A stretch of DNA of 64,000 bases from Neisseria canis (GTDB lineage Bacteria > Pseudomonadota > Gammaproteobacteria > Burkholderiales > Neisseriaceae): assembly GCF_900636765.1 (NCBI RefSeq), contig NZ_LR134313.1:1922001-1986000 (forward strand), given 5' to 3'. The position numbers and the translations under genes were made by a program. A model generated the notes under the pieces. The model did not search any database, had not been told where the DNA came from, and saw only the letters and a program-made list of their open reading frames with translations. Positions 25,342 through 34,489 of this stretch are shown here, piece after piece (position 1 is the first letter of the stretch; each line of letters starts with the position of its first letter).

Positions 25342-26778
25342 CTACTGCCCTGCGGCATCCTGCGTATGGCGTTTCAAGCCGCCGCCCAATGCTTTATACA
25401 CATCGGCCAGATTTTCCAAACGGGTCAGCTGCATGCTCAGCAATCCGGTATCGGCGCTGTAACTGCTGCGTTCCGCATCCAATAAATCCAAAGCGCTGGA
25501 TACACCGTGTTTATAACGCAAACGCACCAGCCGCAAAGCATCGGCTTGAGATTTGCTCTGCTTTTGCGCCGAAGTATAGCGTTTGTCGAGCTGCTCCCGC
25601 GCCACCAACGCATCCGACACATCTCTAAACGCATTTTGCACCGCCCCTTCATAAGCGGCCACTTGAATCTGCTTGCGGATTTTGGCGGCATCCAAATTCG
25701 CTTTGTTGCTGCCCCAATTGAAAATCGGCAGATTAATGGCCGGTGCAAAAGCCCAAGTTCTGTTACCGCCTTGAAACAGCCCGCTCAACTCGGTCGAACC
25801 CGTGCCGATGGTGCTGGTTAAGCTGATACTGGGGAAGAATGCCGCCCGCGCCGCGCCGATATCTGCGTTGGCCTGTTTTAAAGCAAACTCAGCAGCCCGG
25901 ATATCCGGCCGGTTCAACAACACATCGGAGCTTAAACCGGCAGGCAGCTTGCTGATTTTATACTGTTTGTCCAGCGGCAAACCGGCGGGCAGGTCTTGCG
26001 GTATCGGCTGGTTGAGCAACACGGCCAAAGCATTGCGCGCTTGTTCTCTAGCCTGCACGGCCGCTTCATAATCGGCTTTGGCCGACTCAATCAAAGCTTC
26101 CTGCTGGCGCAAATCCACCGCAGAAATCACACCGGCTTGATGTTTCAAGCGGGTCAACTTATAAGTCTGCTCCCGCGATTGCAACACATTTTGCGCCAGC
26201 TTCATGGTTTCTTCGGCGTAACGCTCGTTGAAATAGGCTTTTGCCACGGAAGCAATCAGGCTCAGATGCGCGGAATCACGCGCAGCCAAACTATTGAAAT
26301 AGCCTTGTTTGGCCGCTTCCGCATTGCTGCGCACTTTGCCGAACAAATCGATTTCGTATGCAGTAATGCCCAAGCCTACCGTGTATGCCGAAGTAACCAT
26401 CGATCTGCCGGTTGCGCTCAAATCCTCCGCCACCCGCGCGCGCTGGCCTGTAGCGCTGGCATTGATGCCGGGCAGCAAGTCCGCACGCTTAATCAGATAC
26501 TGCTTACGCACGGCTTCTGCGTTTAATGCGGCAGTGCGCAAATCCGTATTGCGTTCGAGTGCAATCTCAATCAGCCGGTGCAGGCGCGGATCGGCGAAAT
26601 AATCCTGCCAACCCAAATAAGCAGCTTGAATGCCGGTTTCCGGCTGCCTGTCGTATTTAAACGTTTCGGGTATATTGACCTGCGGTTCCTCATATTTGGG
26701 AATCATGGTACAGGCCGACAAGGCCGCGCTCAAAGCCACTGCGCTGAAAACAGGTTTAAATTTGATTGTTTTCTTCAT
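25342..26778 (-). CDS. mtrE: Outer-membrane efflux channel MtrE (OprM/TolC family)
   Basis: Forms the trimeric exit duct of the tripartite Mtr pump. The 478 residues begin with a lipoprotein signal peptide (ALSAALSACTMI), so the N-terminal cysteine is lipidated. Two OEP domains follow, with family motifs WQDYFADPRLHRLIEIALERN, AYEIDLFGKVRSNAEA, LLNRPDIRAAEF and VRLRYKHGVSSALDLLDAER. It is the last gene of mtrC-mtrD-mtrE, starting 3 nt after mtrD stops. The assignment to Mtr rather than another RND channel rests on gene order with divergent mtrR. Confidence 0.95.
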   Translation of the reverse strand: MKKTIKFKPVFSAVALSAALSACTMIPKYEEPQVNIPETFKYDRQPETGIQAAYLGWQDYFADPRLHRLIEIALERNTDLRTAALNAEAVRKQYLIKRADLLPGINASATGQRARVAEDLSATGRSMVTSAYTVGLGITAYEIDLFGKVRSNAEAAKQGYFNSLAARDSAHLSLIASVAKAYFNERYAEETMKLAQNVLQSREQTYKLTRLKHQAGVISAVDLRQQEALIESAKADYEAAVQAREQARNALAVLLNQPIPQDLPAGLPLDKQYKISKLPAGLSSDVLLNRPDIRAAEFALKQANADIGAARAAFFPSISLTSTIGTGSTELSGLFQGGNRTWAFAPAINLPIFNWGSNKANLDAAKIRKQIQVAAYEGAVQNAFRDVSDALVAREQLDKRYTSAQKQSKSQADALRLVRLRYKHGVSSALDLLDAERSSYSADTGLLSMQLTRLENLADVYKALGGGLKRHTQDAAGQ

Positions 26779-26781
26779 AAC

Positions 26782-29700
26782 TTAATCCCTCTGCGTACCA
26801 CGTTCGTCAACCAACACGGCAGATGTGCCGGAAGAAGCCGCCAATTCAGGCTTTTGCCCTCCGCCTTTAAACAGCTTGCGCACCACCACATAGAAAACCG
26901 GCACCAGGAAAACCGCCAATACCGTACCGATAAGCATGCCCCACAATACGGTCGTACCGATCGCACGCTGACTCGCCGAGCTGGCACCGGATGCAATATA
27001 AAGCGGCACCACGCCCAAAATAAAGGCAAAAGAAGTCATGATAATCGGGCGGAAACGCAAGTGTGCGGCTTCCAATGCGGCTGCAATCACGCCCTTGCCT
27101 TCCGCTTGCAGATCTTTGGCGAATTCGATAATCAGAATCGCGTTTTTCGCGCTCAAACCGATTACCGTAATCAGGCCGACCTGGAAATAAATATCGTTGA
27201 GATAAGCAGGCGGCACACCAAAAGCCATACCGAGCAGATTTCGGCCGGATACGCCCAATACCACGCCCAAAAAGCCCAAAGGCACTACCAAAATTACGGC
27301 CAAAGGAATCGACCAGCTTTCATACAAAGCAGCCAGCGCCAAAAACACAGCCAAAATCGCAAACGTGTACAACAAAACAGTTTGCGCGCTGCCTTTGGCT
27401 TCTTCGCGGGATTGGCCGCTCCATTCCAAACTGTAACCTTCCATTTCGTCAACCATGCGCTGCACCTCGGCCATCACCTCACCCGAAGAGTAGCCGGATG
27501 ATGCCGCGCCACTGATTTTCATAGCGGGATATCCGTTGAAACGAACACTTTGCTCCATACCGTTTTGCCATGCTGCCGTGGCAATGGTGGAAAGCGGCAC
27601 AGCAATGCCTTGCTTGTTGGTTACCGTTAAAGCCAGAATATCGTCGGGCTGCATGCGGGCGGAAGCATCAGCCTGCACAATCACCCGCTGCAAACGGCCT
27701 TGGTTGGGAAAATCGTTTACATAAGAAGAACCGATCGCTGCAGACAACACCGAGCGGATGTTGGAAAAATCAATACCCTGGGCGGCGGCGGCTTGACGGT
27801 CGATATTGATCTTCAGCTGCGGCGCGTCTTCCAAGCCCGAAGCACGCACATTTTGCGCATCAAACATGGGGTTTTGCCGCATTTTGGCAATCAGCTCGTT
27901 GCGTTTGGCCAATAATGCGTCGTGGCCACTGTTGTTACGGTCTTGCAAATACATTTCAAAACCCGAGCTGGTGCCCAGCTCCATAATTGCCGGAGGGTTA
28001 AGCACCATGGCAAAACCGTCCCGCACGCTGCCCATCAATGCACCGGTAATCTTGCCGGCCACCGAAGCCGCATCACTGCCCGCAGCCTTGCGCTCACTCC
28101 AATCTTTGAGCGTTATAAAACCGAAACCCATGTTTTGCCCTGAACCTGCAAAGCTGAAACCGGAAACGCCAATGAAATTTTCCACTTCCGGCATCGACAT
28201 AATCACATTATTCGCAACGGCCAAAGTCGCGTCGGTACGCTCTTTCGTCGCTCCAGAAGGAAGTTGCACCATCATCATCAAACTACCCTGATCTTCTTCC
28301 GGTAAGAATGATGTAGGAATACGGAGAAACACGACACCGGCCACTACCACCAAAGCCGCGTAAACAATCATCATACGGCCGGCTTTGTTTAAGAATCTGC
28401 CAACCCAGCCTTCATAACTGTGTGTGCCGCTGCTGAATTTTCGGTTGAACCAACCGAAAAAGCCTTTTTTCTCTTCATGATGGCCTTTCGGTATCGGCTT
28501 GAGCATAGCCGCACACAAAGCCGGTGTGAGAGAAAGAGCAAAGAAAGCCGAGAATGCAATGGCAATCGCCATGGTTAATGCAAATTGTTTGTAGATATTG
28601 CCGGTAGCTCCGCTGAACATTGCCAAAGGCACAAACACGGAAATCAACACAGCCGTGATACCGATAACGGCGCCCGAAATCTGCCCCATAGCCTTTTTAG
28701 TAGCTTCTCTCGGAGGCAGGCCTTCTTCTGCCATAATCCGCTCTACGTTTTCCACCACAACAATGGCATCATCCACCACGATGCCGATAACCAGCACCAT
28801 CGCAAACATCGTTAACACGTTTATCGACATGCCCAAATACCAAATCGAAGCAAACGCACCCAATAAAGAAATCGGCACAACAATGGTCGGAATCAACGTA
28901 TAGCGGATGTTTTGCAGGAAGAGGTACATCACAATAAACACCAGCACAATGGCTTCCAGAAGCGTGTGCACCACTTTTTCAATTGAGATGCTGACAAACT
29001 TGGAAGTATCGTAAGGTGCCGACCATTTCATATCGTTTGGGAAATAGCGTTGCAGCTGATCCATTTTTTCACGAACCGCCGCCGCCGTAGCCATAGCGTT
29101 GCCGCTGGTTGAAAGCATAACCGCCATACCCACCGCAGGTTTGCCGTTCAGTCTGGTGGCTGTTGAATAATCCTGACTTCCCAATTCGATTTTGGCCACA
29201 TCCCTCAAATATACATTCGCACCGCCTGTTGTCGAGCGGAGAATAATATTGCCGAATTCTTCGGGTGTGCTCAATTGTCCTTGCGCCGTGATAGTAGCCG
29301 CAATCGTTTGGCCTTGCCGGGAAGGCAGTGCACCCATTGTGCCCACTGAAAGCTGTGCATTCTGCGAATTGATGGCAGAAGATACATCTGCAAACGACAA
29401 GTTGTAGTTTTGCAGCTTTTTGGGATCAACCCACACCCGCATCGCACGCTGCGAACCAAACAGTCGGGCTTCGCCCACGCCTTCGACACGTTGGATTTCG
29501 GGTTTGATATTGCGTTCCACATAATCCGCGATGTCTTCCGTGGTCATGGTTTCGGAAGACATCATTAATACCATCAAAAAGTTGGAACGGGATTTGGAGA
29601 TAGTTACACCGTTTTGCTGTACGGTTGCCGGCAATAAGGCTGTAACTTCCGCCAATTTATTCTGCACATTCACCTGTGCCAAATCTTCATTGGTTTCCGG

Positions 29701-29985
29701 CGTGAAAGTCAGGCTTACCGACCCGCTGCCGTTCGACGTGGCGTTGGTAGATATATAATCCAAGCCTTCCACGCCGTTCATGCTGCGCTCGATAATCGAC
29801 AATACGCTGTCTTCCATTACTTGTGCCGATGCGCCGGGATAAGTGGCGTTCAGTGTAATGGTCGGCGCGCCTACCGAAGGATATTGGGAAACCGGTAATT
29901 TGGTTATGGATAAAACACCTGCAATAATCACGAAAATCGCAATTACCCAAGCAAAAATGGGACGGTCGATAAAAAACTTAGCCAT
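26782..29985 (-). CDS. mtrD: RND efflux transporter MtrD
   Basis: Inner-membrane proton-driven pump of hydrophobic drugs, detergents and host antimicrobials. The 1067 residues are full length for the HAE-1 RND family with 12 membrane helices. Visible signatures are MAKFFIDRPIFAWVIAIFVI at the N-terminus, the proton-relay aspartate pair in GIVVDDAIVVVENVERIM, and GLSAKNAILIIEFAKDLQ in the second half. The gene lies 12 nt after mtrC and 3 nt before mtrE. No truncation or frameshift is seen. Confidence 0.97.
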   Translation of the reverse strand: MAKFFIDRPIFAWVIAIFVIIAGVLSITKLPVSQYPSVGAPTITLNATYPGASAQVMEDSVLSIIERSMNGVEGLDYISTNATSNGSGSVSLTFTPETNEDLAQVNVQNKLAEVTALLPATVQQNGVTISKSRSNFLMVLMMSSETMTTEDIADYVERNIKPEIQRVEGVGEARLFGSQRAMRVWVDPKKLQNYNLSFADVSSAINSQNAQLSVGTMGALPSRQGQTIAATITAQGQLSTPEEFGNIILRSTTGGANVYLRDVAKIELGSQDYSTATRLNGKPAVGMAVMLSTSGNAMATAAAVREKMDQLQRYFPNDMKWSAPYDTSKFVSISIEKVVHTLLEAIVLVFIVMYLFLQNIRYTLIPTIVVPISLLGAFASIWYLGMSINVLTMFAMVLVIGIVVDDAIVVVENVERIMAEEGLPPREATKKAMGQISGAVIGITAVLISVFVPLAMFSGATGNIYKQFALTMAIAIAFSAFFALSLTPALCAAMLKPIPKGHHEEKKGFFGWFNRKFSSGTHSYEGWVGRFLNKAGRMMIVYAALVVVAGVVFLRIPTSFLPEEDQGSLMMMVQLPSGATKERTDATLAVANNVIMSMPEVENFIGVSGFSFAGSGQNMGFGFITLKDWSERKAAGSDAASVAGKITGALMGSVRDGFAMVLNPPAIMELGTSSGFEMYLQDRNNSGHDALLAKRNELIAKMRQNPMFDAQNVRASGLEDAPQLKINIDRQAAAAQGIDFSNIRSVLSAAIGSSYVNDFPNQGRLQRVIVQADASARMQPDDILALTVTNKQGIAVPLSTIATAAWQNGMEQSVRFNGYPAMKISGAASSGYSSGEVMAEVQRMVDEMEGYSLEWSGQSREEAKGSAQTVLLYTFAILAVFLALAALYESWSIPLAVILVVPLGFLGVVLGVSGRNLLGMAFGVPPAYLNDIYFQVGLITVIGLSAKNAILIIEFAKDLQAEGKGVIAAALEAAHLRFRPIIMTSFAFILGVVPLYIASGASSASQRAIGTTVLWGMLIGTVLAVFLVPVFYVVVRKLFKGGGQKPELAASSGTSAVLVDERGTQRD

Positions 29986-29997
29986 AAAAAGCCATCC

Positions 29998-31293
29998 TTA
30001 TTGTTTTGCAGCAGATGCCGCTTTCGGTTCAGAAGCTTTTTGAGCTGCTGCCGGAGCGGATGCCGCCTGCGGCATTTTTTGCTGGTTGCCCGGTTGCCAT
30101 TCCTTCGGCGTGACCTTCTTGGCCTGCATCATGCCTGCAATCGACAAGCCGTCCACAATCACTTTATCTCCCGCTTTCAAACCTGCGGTGATAATCCAAT
30201 TGCTGCCATCCCTGCCGGACACGGTTACCTCGCGCGGTTCCATGCCGCCTTGGGCGTTCACTATCATAACCGTGTCTTTCTGTCCGCGCGTTACCGCCTG
30301 CTGCGGCACCACAAACGAATTGGCGATATTGGCTTGAGGAAGTTTCACGCGCACATACAGACCCGGCATCAACACATCGTCGGGATTGGGTACTTCCGCC
30401 CGGATGGTTACTTGTCCGGTGGTTTCGTTTACAGTCGGATCGGCAAAAATCAAACGCCCTTTATGCGGATATTCCGTACCGTTATCCAACAACACAGTTA
30501 CCGGCACACTGCCTTCGACCATCTGGATTTTGCCGTCTGCCATCTGCTGCTTCATCTTCATAACGGCATCTGCAGACTGGGTAATGTTCACATACATGGG
30601 ATCGGTTTGCTGAATGCGCGCTAAAACCGTAGCATCGCCTGCATTAACCAAAGTACCTTCAGAAACCAGAGCTTGGCCGACATAACCTGAAATCGGCGCA
30701 GTAATGCGCGAATAATTCACATTAATTTGGGCAGACTTAATCGCCGCTTTCGCAGATTTCACACTGGCTTGAGCCGCACGCTGCGCAGCCACGGCCGCAT
30801 CAAATTCCTGTTTGCTTACCGCATCGGCCTGCACCAGCGGACGGTAACGCGACACATCCGAATTGGCTTTGGCCAGCGAAGCCTGAGCCGAAGCCAATTG
30901 CGCCCGCGCACTTTCCAAGCCTGCCTGGTAAGTGGCATCGTCTACCTGATAAAGTGCCTGCCCTGCGCGCACATAGCTGCCTTCTTTAAACAGGCGTTTT
31001 TTAATGATGCCGCCCACTTGGGGGCGCACTTCCGCCGAACGGCGCGATTCCAAGCGGGCCGGCAAATCTGTGCTGATGGTTTCGGTGGACGGCTGGACGG
31101 TTACTACGCCCACTACCGGGGCAGGCGGTTGCCCGCCTTTACCTTGCTGGACACCCTTATCTTGGCCTTTTGCCGTTTCTTCTTGCCCGGCATCCTGTCC
31201 CTGCTGGCCGCTGCAAGCGGAAACTGCCAACGCAACGGCCGCAGACAGTACTGCGATATGCTTGAGCTTTGTTCGTGTTTTATTTGAAGTCAT
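29998..31293 (-). CDS. mtrC: Periplasmic adaptor (membrane fusion) lipoprotein MtrC
   Basis: Connects MtrD to MtrE across the periplasm. The 431 residues carry a lipobox (LAVSACSG). The HlyD-type biotinyl-lipoyl segments are SRRSAEVRPQVGGIIKKRLF and SRITAPISGYVGQALVSEG, with a helical hairpin between them (SAQASLAKANSDVSRYRPLV). The tail is rich in Ala, Gln and Lys. AGGA precedes ATG 31293 by 8 nt. First gene of the operon, divergent from mtrR. Confidence 0.96.
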   Translation of the reverse strand: MTSNKTRTKLKHIAVLSAAVALAVSACSGQQGQDAGQEETAKGQDKGVQQGKGGQPPAPVVGVVTVQPSTETISTDLPARLESRRSAEVRPQVGGIIKKRLFKEGSYVRAGQALYQVDDATYQAGLESARAQLASAQASLAKANSDVSRYRPLVQADAVSKQEFDAAVAAQRAAQASVKSAKAAIKSAQINVNYSRITAPISGYVGQALVSEGTLVNAGDATVLARIQQTDPMYVNITQSADAVMKMKQQMADGKIQMVEGSVPVTVLLDNGTEYPHKGRLIFADPTVNETTGQVTIRAEVPNPDDVLMPGLYVRVKLPQANIANSFVVPQQAVTRGQKDTVMIVNAQGGMEPREVTVSGRDGSNWIITAGLKAGDKVIVDGLSIAGMMQAKKVTPKEWQPGNQQKMPQAASAPAAAQKASEPKAASAAKQ

Positions 31294-31428
31294 GTATATA
31301 TCCTGCCGTATAAATAAACCTAATTAAGCGCTTCTGTATTTGATAACAATAAGCATATAGTTGATTCGCATAAACCCACAAAAGGTTTAAAGGTTAATTT
31401 ATGCAATATAATTAAAATTAATTTCCGC

Positions 31429-31472
31429 ATTATACATACATGCTTGCATGTAATAAAGTTATTTTTTATAAT
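31429..31472. promoter_or_regulatory. Overlapping mtrR/mtrC promoters with an AcrR/MtrR-like operator
   Basis: For mtrR, TTGCAT (31444-31449), a 17-nt spacer and TATAAT (31467-31472) form a good sigma-70 promoter. A perfect inverted repeat TACATGCTTGCATGTA (31437-31452) covers its -35. The left half-site, extended outwards as TACATACAT, equals the left half of the E. coli AcrR operator as I recall it. On the minus strand TATAAT (complement at 31429-31434) is a candidate mtrC -10 with only a weak -35. Dimeric MtrR bound here would cover both start regions. Confidence 0.7.
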
Positions 31473-31522
31473 CCCTCCCAGTCGCACCCCTACCTTTCTA
31501 TTTTTCAAACAAAGTTTATTTC

Positions 31523-32155
31523 ATGAAAAAAATCAAAGCAGAAGCCTTAAAAACCCGTGAGTATCTGATGCTTTCCGCGCTGGATACTTTCTATCAAAAA
31601 GGTGTATCGCGTTCTTCTCTCAACGAAATCGCTCACAACGCAGGCGTTACCCGCGGTGCGCTCTACTGGCATTTCAAAAACAAAGAAGATCTGTTCGATG
31701 CCCTTTTCCAACACATTTTCTCCGACATCAACCGCGAGCTGGAACAAGACATCCAAAACGGCTCCGTAGATATCTGGGCTTCCTTCCGCACGGCTCTGCT
31801 CAACGTATTCGACCGCATCGAAAACAACGAAATGCACAGAAAATTTTGCAATATCCTACACTTAAAATGTGAACACACCGAGCAGAACCAAGCGATTGTC
31901 AGCCTGATGAAAAGCTATCAGGATATGTGGCGGATCCAGCTTTCCGATACGCTCAATGCCTGTCTGAAACAAAAATCGCTGCCCGAAAACTTAAACATCG
32001 AACTGGCCGTTATTTACCTGAAATCCGTTATTTCCGGCCTGATCGACCAATGGCTGTTTTCTCCCGACAGCATCAAAATCAACGACATTGCTCCGGCAAT
32101 CATAGACATCAGCCTGAGCAACCTTAAAGAAAACCCTTTGCTGCTCCGCAAATAA
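31523..32155 (+). CDS. mtrR: TetR-family repressor MtrR
   Basis: Represses the divergent mtrCDE efflux operon in gonococci; inferred to do so here. The 210 residues match MtrR/AcrR in length. The N-terminal helix-turn-helix is SLNEIAHNAGVTRGALYWHF followed by KNKEDLFDALFQ. The ligand-binding domain is moderately diverged and includes NILHLKCEHTEQNQA, a stretch shared with gonococcal MtrR. One DUS lies inside the gene (31957-31968) and encodes ACLK. The reading frame is intact, so I see no sign of a derepressing mutation. Confidence 0.93.
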   Translation: MKKIKAEALKTREYLMLSALDTFYQKGVSRSSLNEIAHNAGVTRGALYWHFKNKEDLFDALFQHIFSDINRELEQDIQNGSVDIWASFRTALLNVFDRIENNEMHRKFCNILHLKCEHTEQNQAIVSLMKSYQDMWRIQLSDTLNACLKQKSLPENLNIELAVIYLKSVISGLIDQWLFSPDSIKINDIAPAIIDISLSNLKENPLLLRK

Positions 32156-32197
32156 ACCGCCAAAAAACAATGCCTGAGACCTTTGCAAAATTCCCCC

Positions 32198-32236
32198 AAA
32201 TCCCCTAAATTCCCCACCAAGACATTTAGGGGATTT
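32198..32236 (+). promoter_or_regulatory. Hairpin before the IS1106-like transposase start
   Basis: AAATCCCCTAAAT (32198-32210) and ATTTAGGGGATTT (32224-32236) form a 13-bp stem ending 3 nt before the ATG. It would block translation of read-through transcripts entering the IS, a known self-limiting device of insertion sequences. Confidence 0.65.
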
Positions 32237-32239
32237 TTC

Positions 32240-33247
32240 ATGAGCACCTTCTTTCAGCAAACCGCACAAGCCATGATTGCCAAACACATCGACCGCTTCC
32301 CCCTGTTGAAGCTGGAGCAGGTGATTGATTGGCAACCGATCGAACATTACCTCAACCGTAAAAGAACCCGCTACCTTCGAGACCACCGCGGTCGTCCCGC
32401 CTATCCCCTGCTATCCATGTTCAAAGCCGTTCTACTCGGCCAATGGCACAGCCTTTCCGATCCCGAACTCGAACACAGCCTTATTACCCGCATCGATTTC
32501 CATCTGTTTTGCCGTTTTGACGAACTGAGCATCCCCGATCACAGCACCTTATGCCGCTACCGCAACTGGCTGGCGCAAGACAACACCTTGGCCGAATTAC
32601 TGGATCTGATTAACCGCCAACTGACTGACAAGGGTTTAAAAGTAGAGAAAGCATCCGCCGCCATCGTTGACGCCACCATTATTCAGACGGCCGGCGGCAA
32701 ACAACGTCAGGCCATAGAAGTGGATGACGAAGGACAAGTAAGTAGCCAAACCACACCGAGTAAAGACAGCGATGCCCGTTGGGTGAAGAAAGACGGGCGA
32801 TACAGGCTGGGCTACAAACAACATACCCGTACCGATGCGGAAGGCTACATTGAGAAACTGCACATCACTGCCGCCAATGCCCATGAGTGCAAACACCTGC
32901 TGCCTTTGTTGGAAGGCCTAGCCAAAGGCACGACTGTCTATGCCGATAAAGGCTACGACAGTATGGAAAACCGGCAACATCTGGAAGAACATCAGCTGCG
33001 GGACGGCATCATGTGCAAATCCCACCGCAACCGGCCGCTGACGGAAGCGCAAATCAAACGTAACCGACATTTATCGAAAACCCGATATGTGGTCGAACAA
33101 AGCTTTGGTACTCTGCACCGTAAATTCCGCCATGCCCGGGCAGCCTATTTTGGTCTGAGCAAAGTGAGTGCGCAAAGCCATCTGAAGGCGATGTGTTTGA
33201 ATCTGTTGAAAGCAGCCAACAGGCTGCGTGCGCCTGCTGTTGCCTGA
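32240..33247 (+). CDS. IS5-family transposase (IS1106-like)
   Basis: DDE transposase of 335 residues from ATG 32240. N-terminal DUF772-type domain (YPLLSMFKAVLLGQWHSLSD, FHLFCRFDELSIPDHSTLCR), then the catalytic aspartate in AAIVDATIIQ, the second in TTVYADKGYDSMENRQ, and the glutamate in RYVVEQSFGTLHRKFRHARA. The frame is intact, so it may be active. It contains one canonical-type DUS core (TTCAGACGGCC at 32682-32692), consistent with a history in other Neisseria. Two further hairpins lie between the gene and the right end (near 33259-33278 and 33310-33345). Confidence 0.93.
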   Translation: MSTFFQQTAQAMIAKHIDRFPLLKLEQVIDWQPIEHYLNRKRTRYLRDHRGRPAYPLLSMFKAVLLGQWHSLSDPELEHSLITRIDFHLFCRFDELSIPDHSTLCRYRNWLAQDNTLAELLDLINRQLTDKGLKVEKASAAIVDATIIQTAGGKQRQAIEVDDEGQVSSQTTPSKDSDARWVKKDGRYRLGYKQHTRTDAEGYIEKLHITAANAHECKHLLPLLEGLAKGTTVYADKGYDSMENRQHLEEHQLRDGIMCKSHRNRPLTEAQIKRNRHLSKTRYVVEQSFGTLHRKFRHARAAYFGLSKVSAQSHLKAMCLNLLKAANRLRAPAVA

Positions 33248-33373
33248 ATAGCAGCTCGAATACCCGATAATCGGGTATCTGAGAAGAATAAAGGGTATTT
33301 AGGATGAAAAACAGCCGAAATTCTGTGTTTGGGTTTCGGCTGTTGGACAAAGGGGCTATTTTGCAAAGGTCTC

Positions 33374-33405
33374 TGCCTGTCTGAAAGCTTTTTCAGACAG
33401 GCATT
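33374..33405. terminator. DUS hairpin displaced by the IS1106-like insertion
   Basis: DUS at 33374-33385 and inverse at 33392-33403. The right copy of the target duplication keeps this hairpin complete. It now serves uspA on the minus strand, while mtrR has been separated from it by the IS. Confidence 0.7.
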
Positions 33406-33429
33406 TCTCTATAATAAATCACTACACAC

Positions 33430-33876
33430 TTACTCAGGCATACGCACCAGCAATACCGGCACATCGGCCTTGCGCAACACTCCTTTCGCCACAGAGCCCA
33501 ACAGCAGGTTCATCATGCCCGTATAGCCGTGCGTACCCATAGCGATCAGGTCGCATCCCGAATCTTCCACTTCATCCAGCACTATATCCTCGATTTTCTC
33601 GCCCGCATTCGACAGCACTTTGCTTTCAAAAGACACGCCCGAACCGGCTACCGCACGTTTCGCATCATCCAGTATTTGCCGGGCGGCTTCGCGCACTTTC
33701 TCGTTCAGCGCCTCGCCTTCCCAAACCATCACTTCTTCACGTTCCATCCTAAGCAGATCCACCACATGCAGCGCCAGAATCGAAGCGCCGCTCATTTTCG
33801 CAACCTTAACCGCCTCTCCCAAAGCATGCATAGAAGCAGCGCTACCATCCACCAAAGCACAGATTTTACGATACAT
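33430..33876 (-). CDS. Universal stress protein (UspA family)
   Basis: 148 residues of the UspA fold. It begins MYRKICALVDGSAASMHALG and ends with the ATP-binding motif GTHGYTGMMNLLLGSVAKGV (GxxGx9GS type), followed by VPVLLVR. This places it with the ATP-binding Usp proteins, thought to help survival under stress. A strong Shine-Dalgarno AAAGGAGG precedes ATG 33876. It is a single gene, convergent with the IS. Confidence 0.92.
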   Translation of the reverse strand: MYRKICALVDGSAASMHALGEAVKVAKMSGASILALHVVDLLRMEREEVMVWEGEALNEKVREAARQILDDAKRAVAGSGVSFESKVLSNAGEKIEDIVLDEVEDSGCDLIAMGTHGYTGMMNLLLGSVAKGVLRKADVPVLLVRMPE

Positions 33877-34012
33877 AGCAAACCTCCTTTACAGTTAAGC
33901 ACATGAAAAACTAATTCTTATGAAATTGAGCTTAACACAAAACTACCCTCACACCCCCCACTTAACTCAAATAAATGCTAATATTTCGGCCAAAATCACC
34001 TTGGAGCCGCAA

Positions 34013-34441
34013 ATGCGCGTCATAACCATTGATTTACCGGCAACTTTTTCGTTTCAAACCCGCATTACCGTACAAGTCGGCGACCTGAACTACGGCAACC
34101 ACCTCGCCAACGACGCCGTTTTGCGCCTATGCCACGAAGCCCGTATCCGCTGGCTGGCAGCGCACGGTTTTACCGAACTTGATGCGGGCGGCGCAGGATT
34201 GATTATGAACGAAGCTGCGGTGCAATATACCTCGCAGGCACACCACGGCGACGAACTGCTGGTTGAGCTTACCGCCGCAAACATAAGCCGAAGCGGCTTT
34301 ACCCTGTTTTACCTGATCAGCCGCCCGACCGACGGCAGCACCATAGCCAAAATTCAGACAGGCATGGTGTGCTTCGATTATGCCGCACAAAAAGTCAGCC
34401 GGCTGCCCGAGCCGCTCCGCATGATTCTGATGCCTGTCTGA
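34013..34441 (+). CDS. Acyl-CoA thioesterase (4HBT hotdog family)
   Basis: 142 residues of hotdog fold: ITVQVGDLNYGNHLANDAVL, with the catalytic-type aspartate/asparagine motif, then CHEARIRWLAAHGFTE and AAVQYTSQAHHGDELLVEL. It probably hydrolyses acyl-CoA; the substrate is unknown. ATG 34013 is chosen because TTGGAG stands 6-11 nt before it. The last codons ATG CCT GTC TGA (MPV-stop) are part of a DUS (34431-34442), so the uptake sequence supplies the C-terminus and stop. A second internal DUS is at 34353-34364. Confidence 0.85.
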   Translation: MRVITIDLPATFSFQTRITVQVGDLNYGNHLANDAVLRLCHEARIRWLAAHGFTELDAGGAGLIMNEAAVQYTSQAHHGDELLVELTAANISRSGFTLFYLISRPTDGSTIAKIQTGMVCFDYAAQKVSRLPEPLRMILMPV

Positions 34442-34489
34442 AAAATTTAAAACACAACACGCATACCTACGTACATAAGGAATACCATC

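Larger units (their letters stand above)
32176..33373 (+). mobile_element. IS1106-like element (IS5 family)
   Basis: 1198 bp with inverted ends GAGACCTTTGCAAAAT (32176-32191; complement ending at 33373). The bases TGCCT occur on both sides (32171-32175 and 33374-33378), as expected for a 5-nt target duplication. Removing the IS and one TGCCT restores a DUS hairpin, with AATGCCT joined to GTCTGAAAGC and then to the inverse copy at 33392-33403. Confidence 0.92.

Noticed and set aside
32682..32692. Canonical DUS core in the IS1106-like transposase as evidence of imported chromosomal DNA
   Set aside because: It lies in conserved transposase codons and would move with the IS, so it says nothing about the flanking chromosome.
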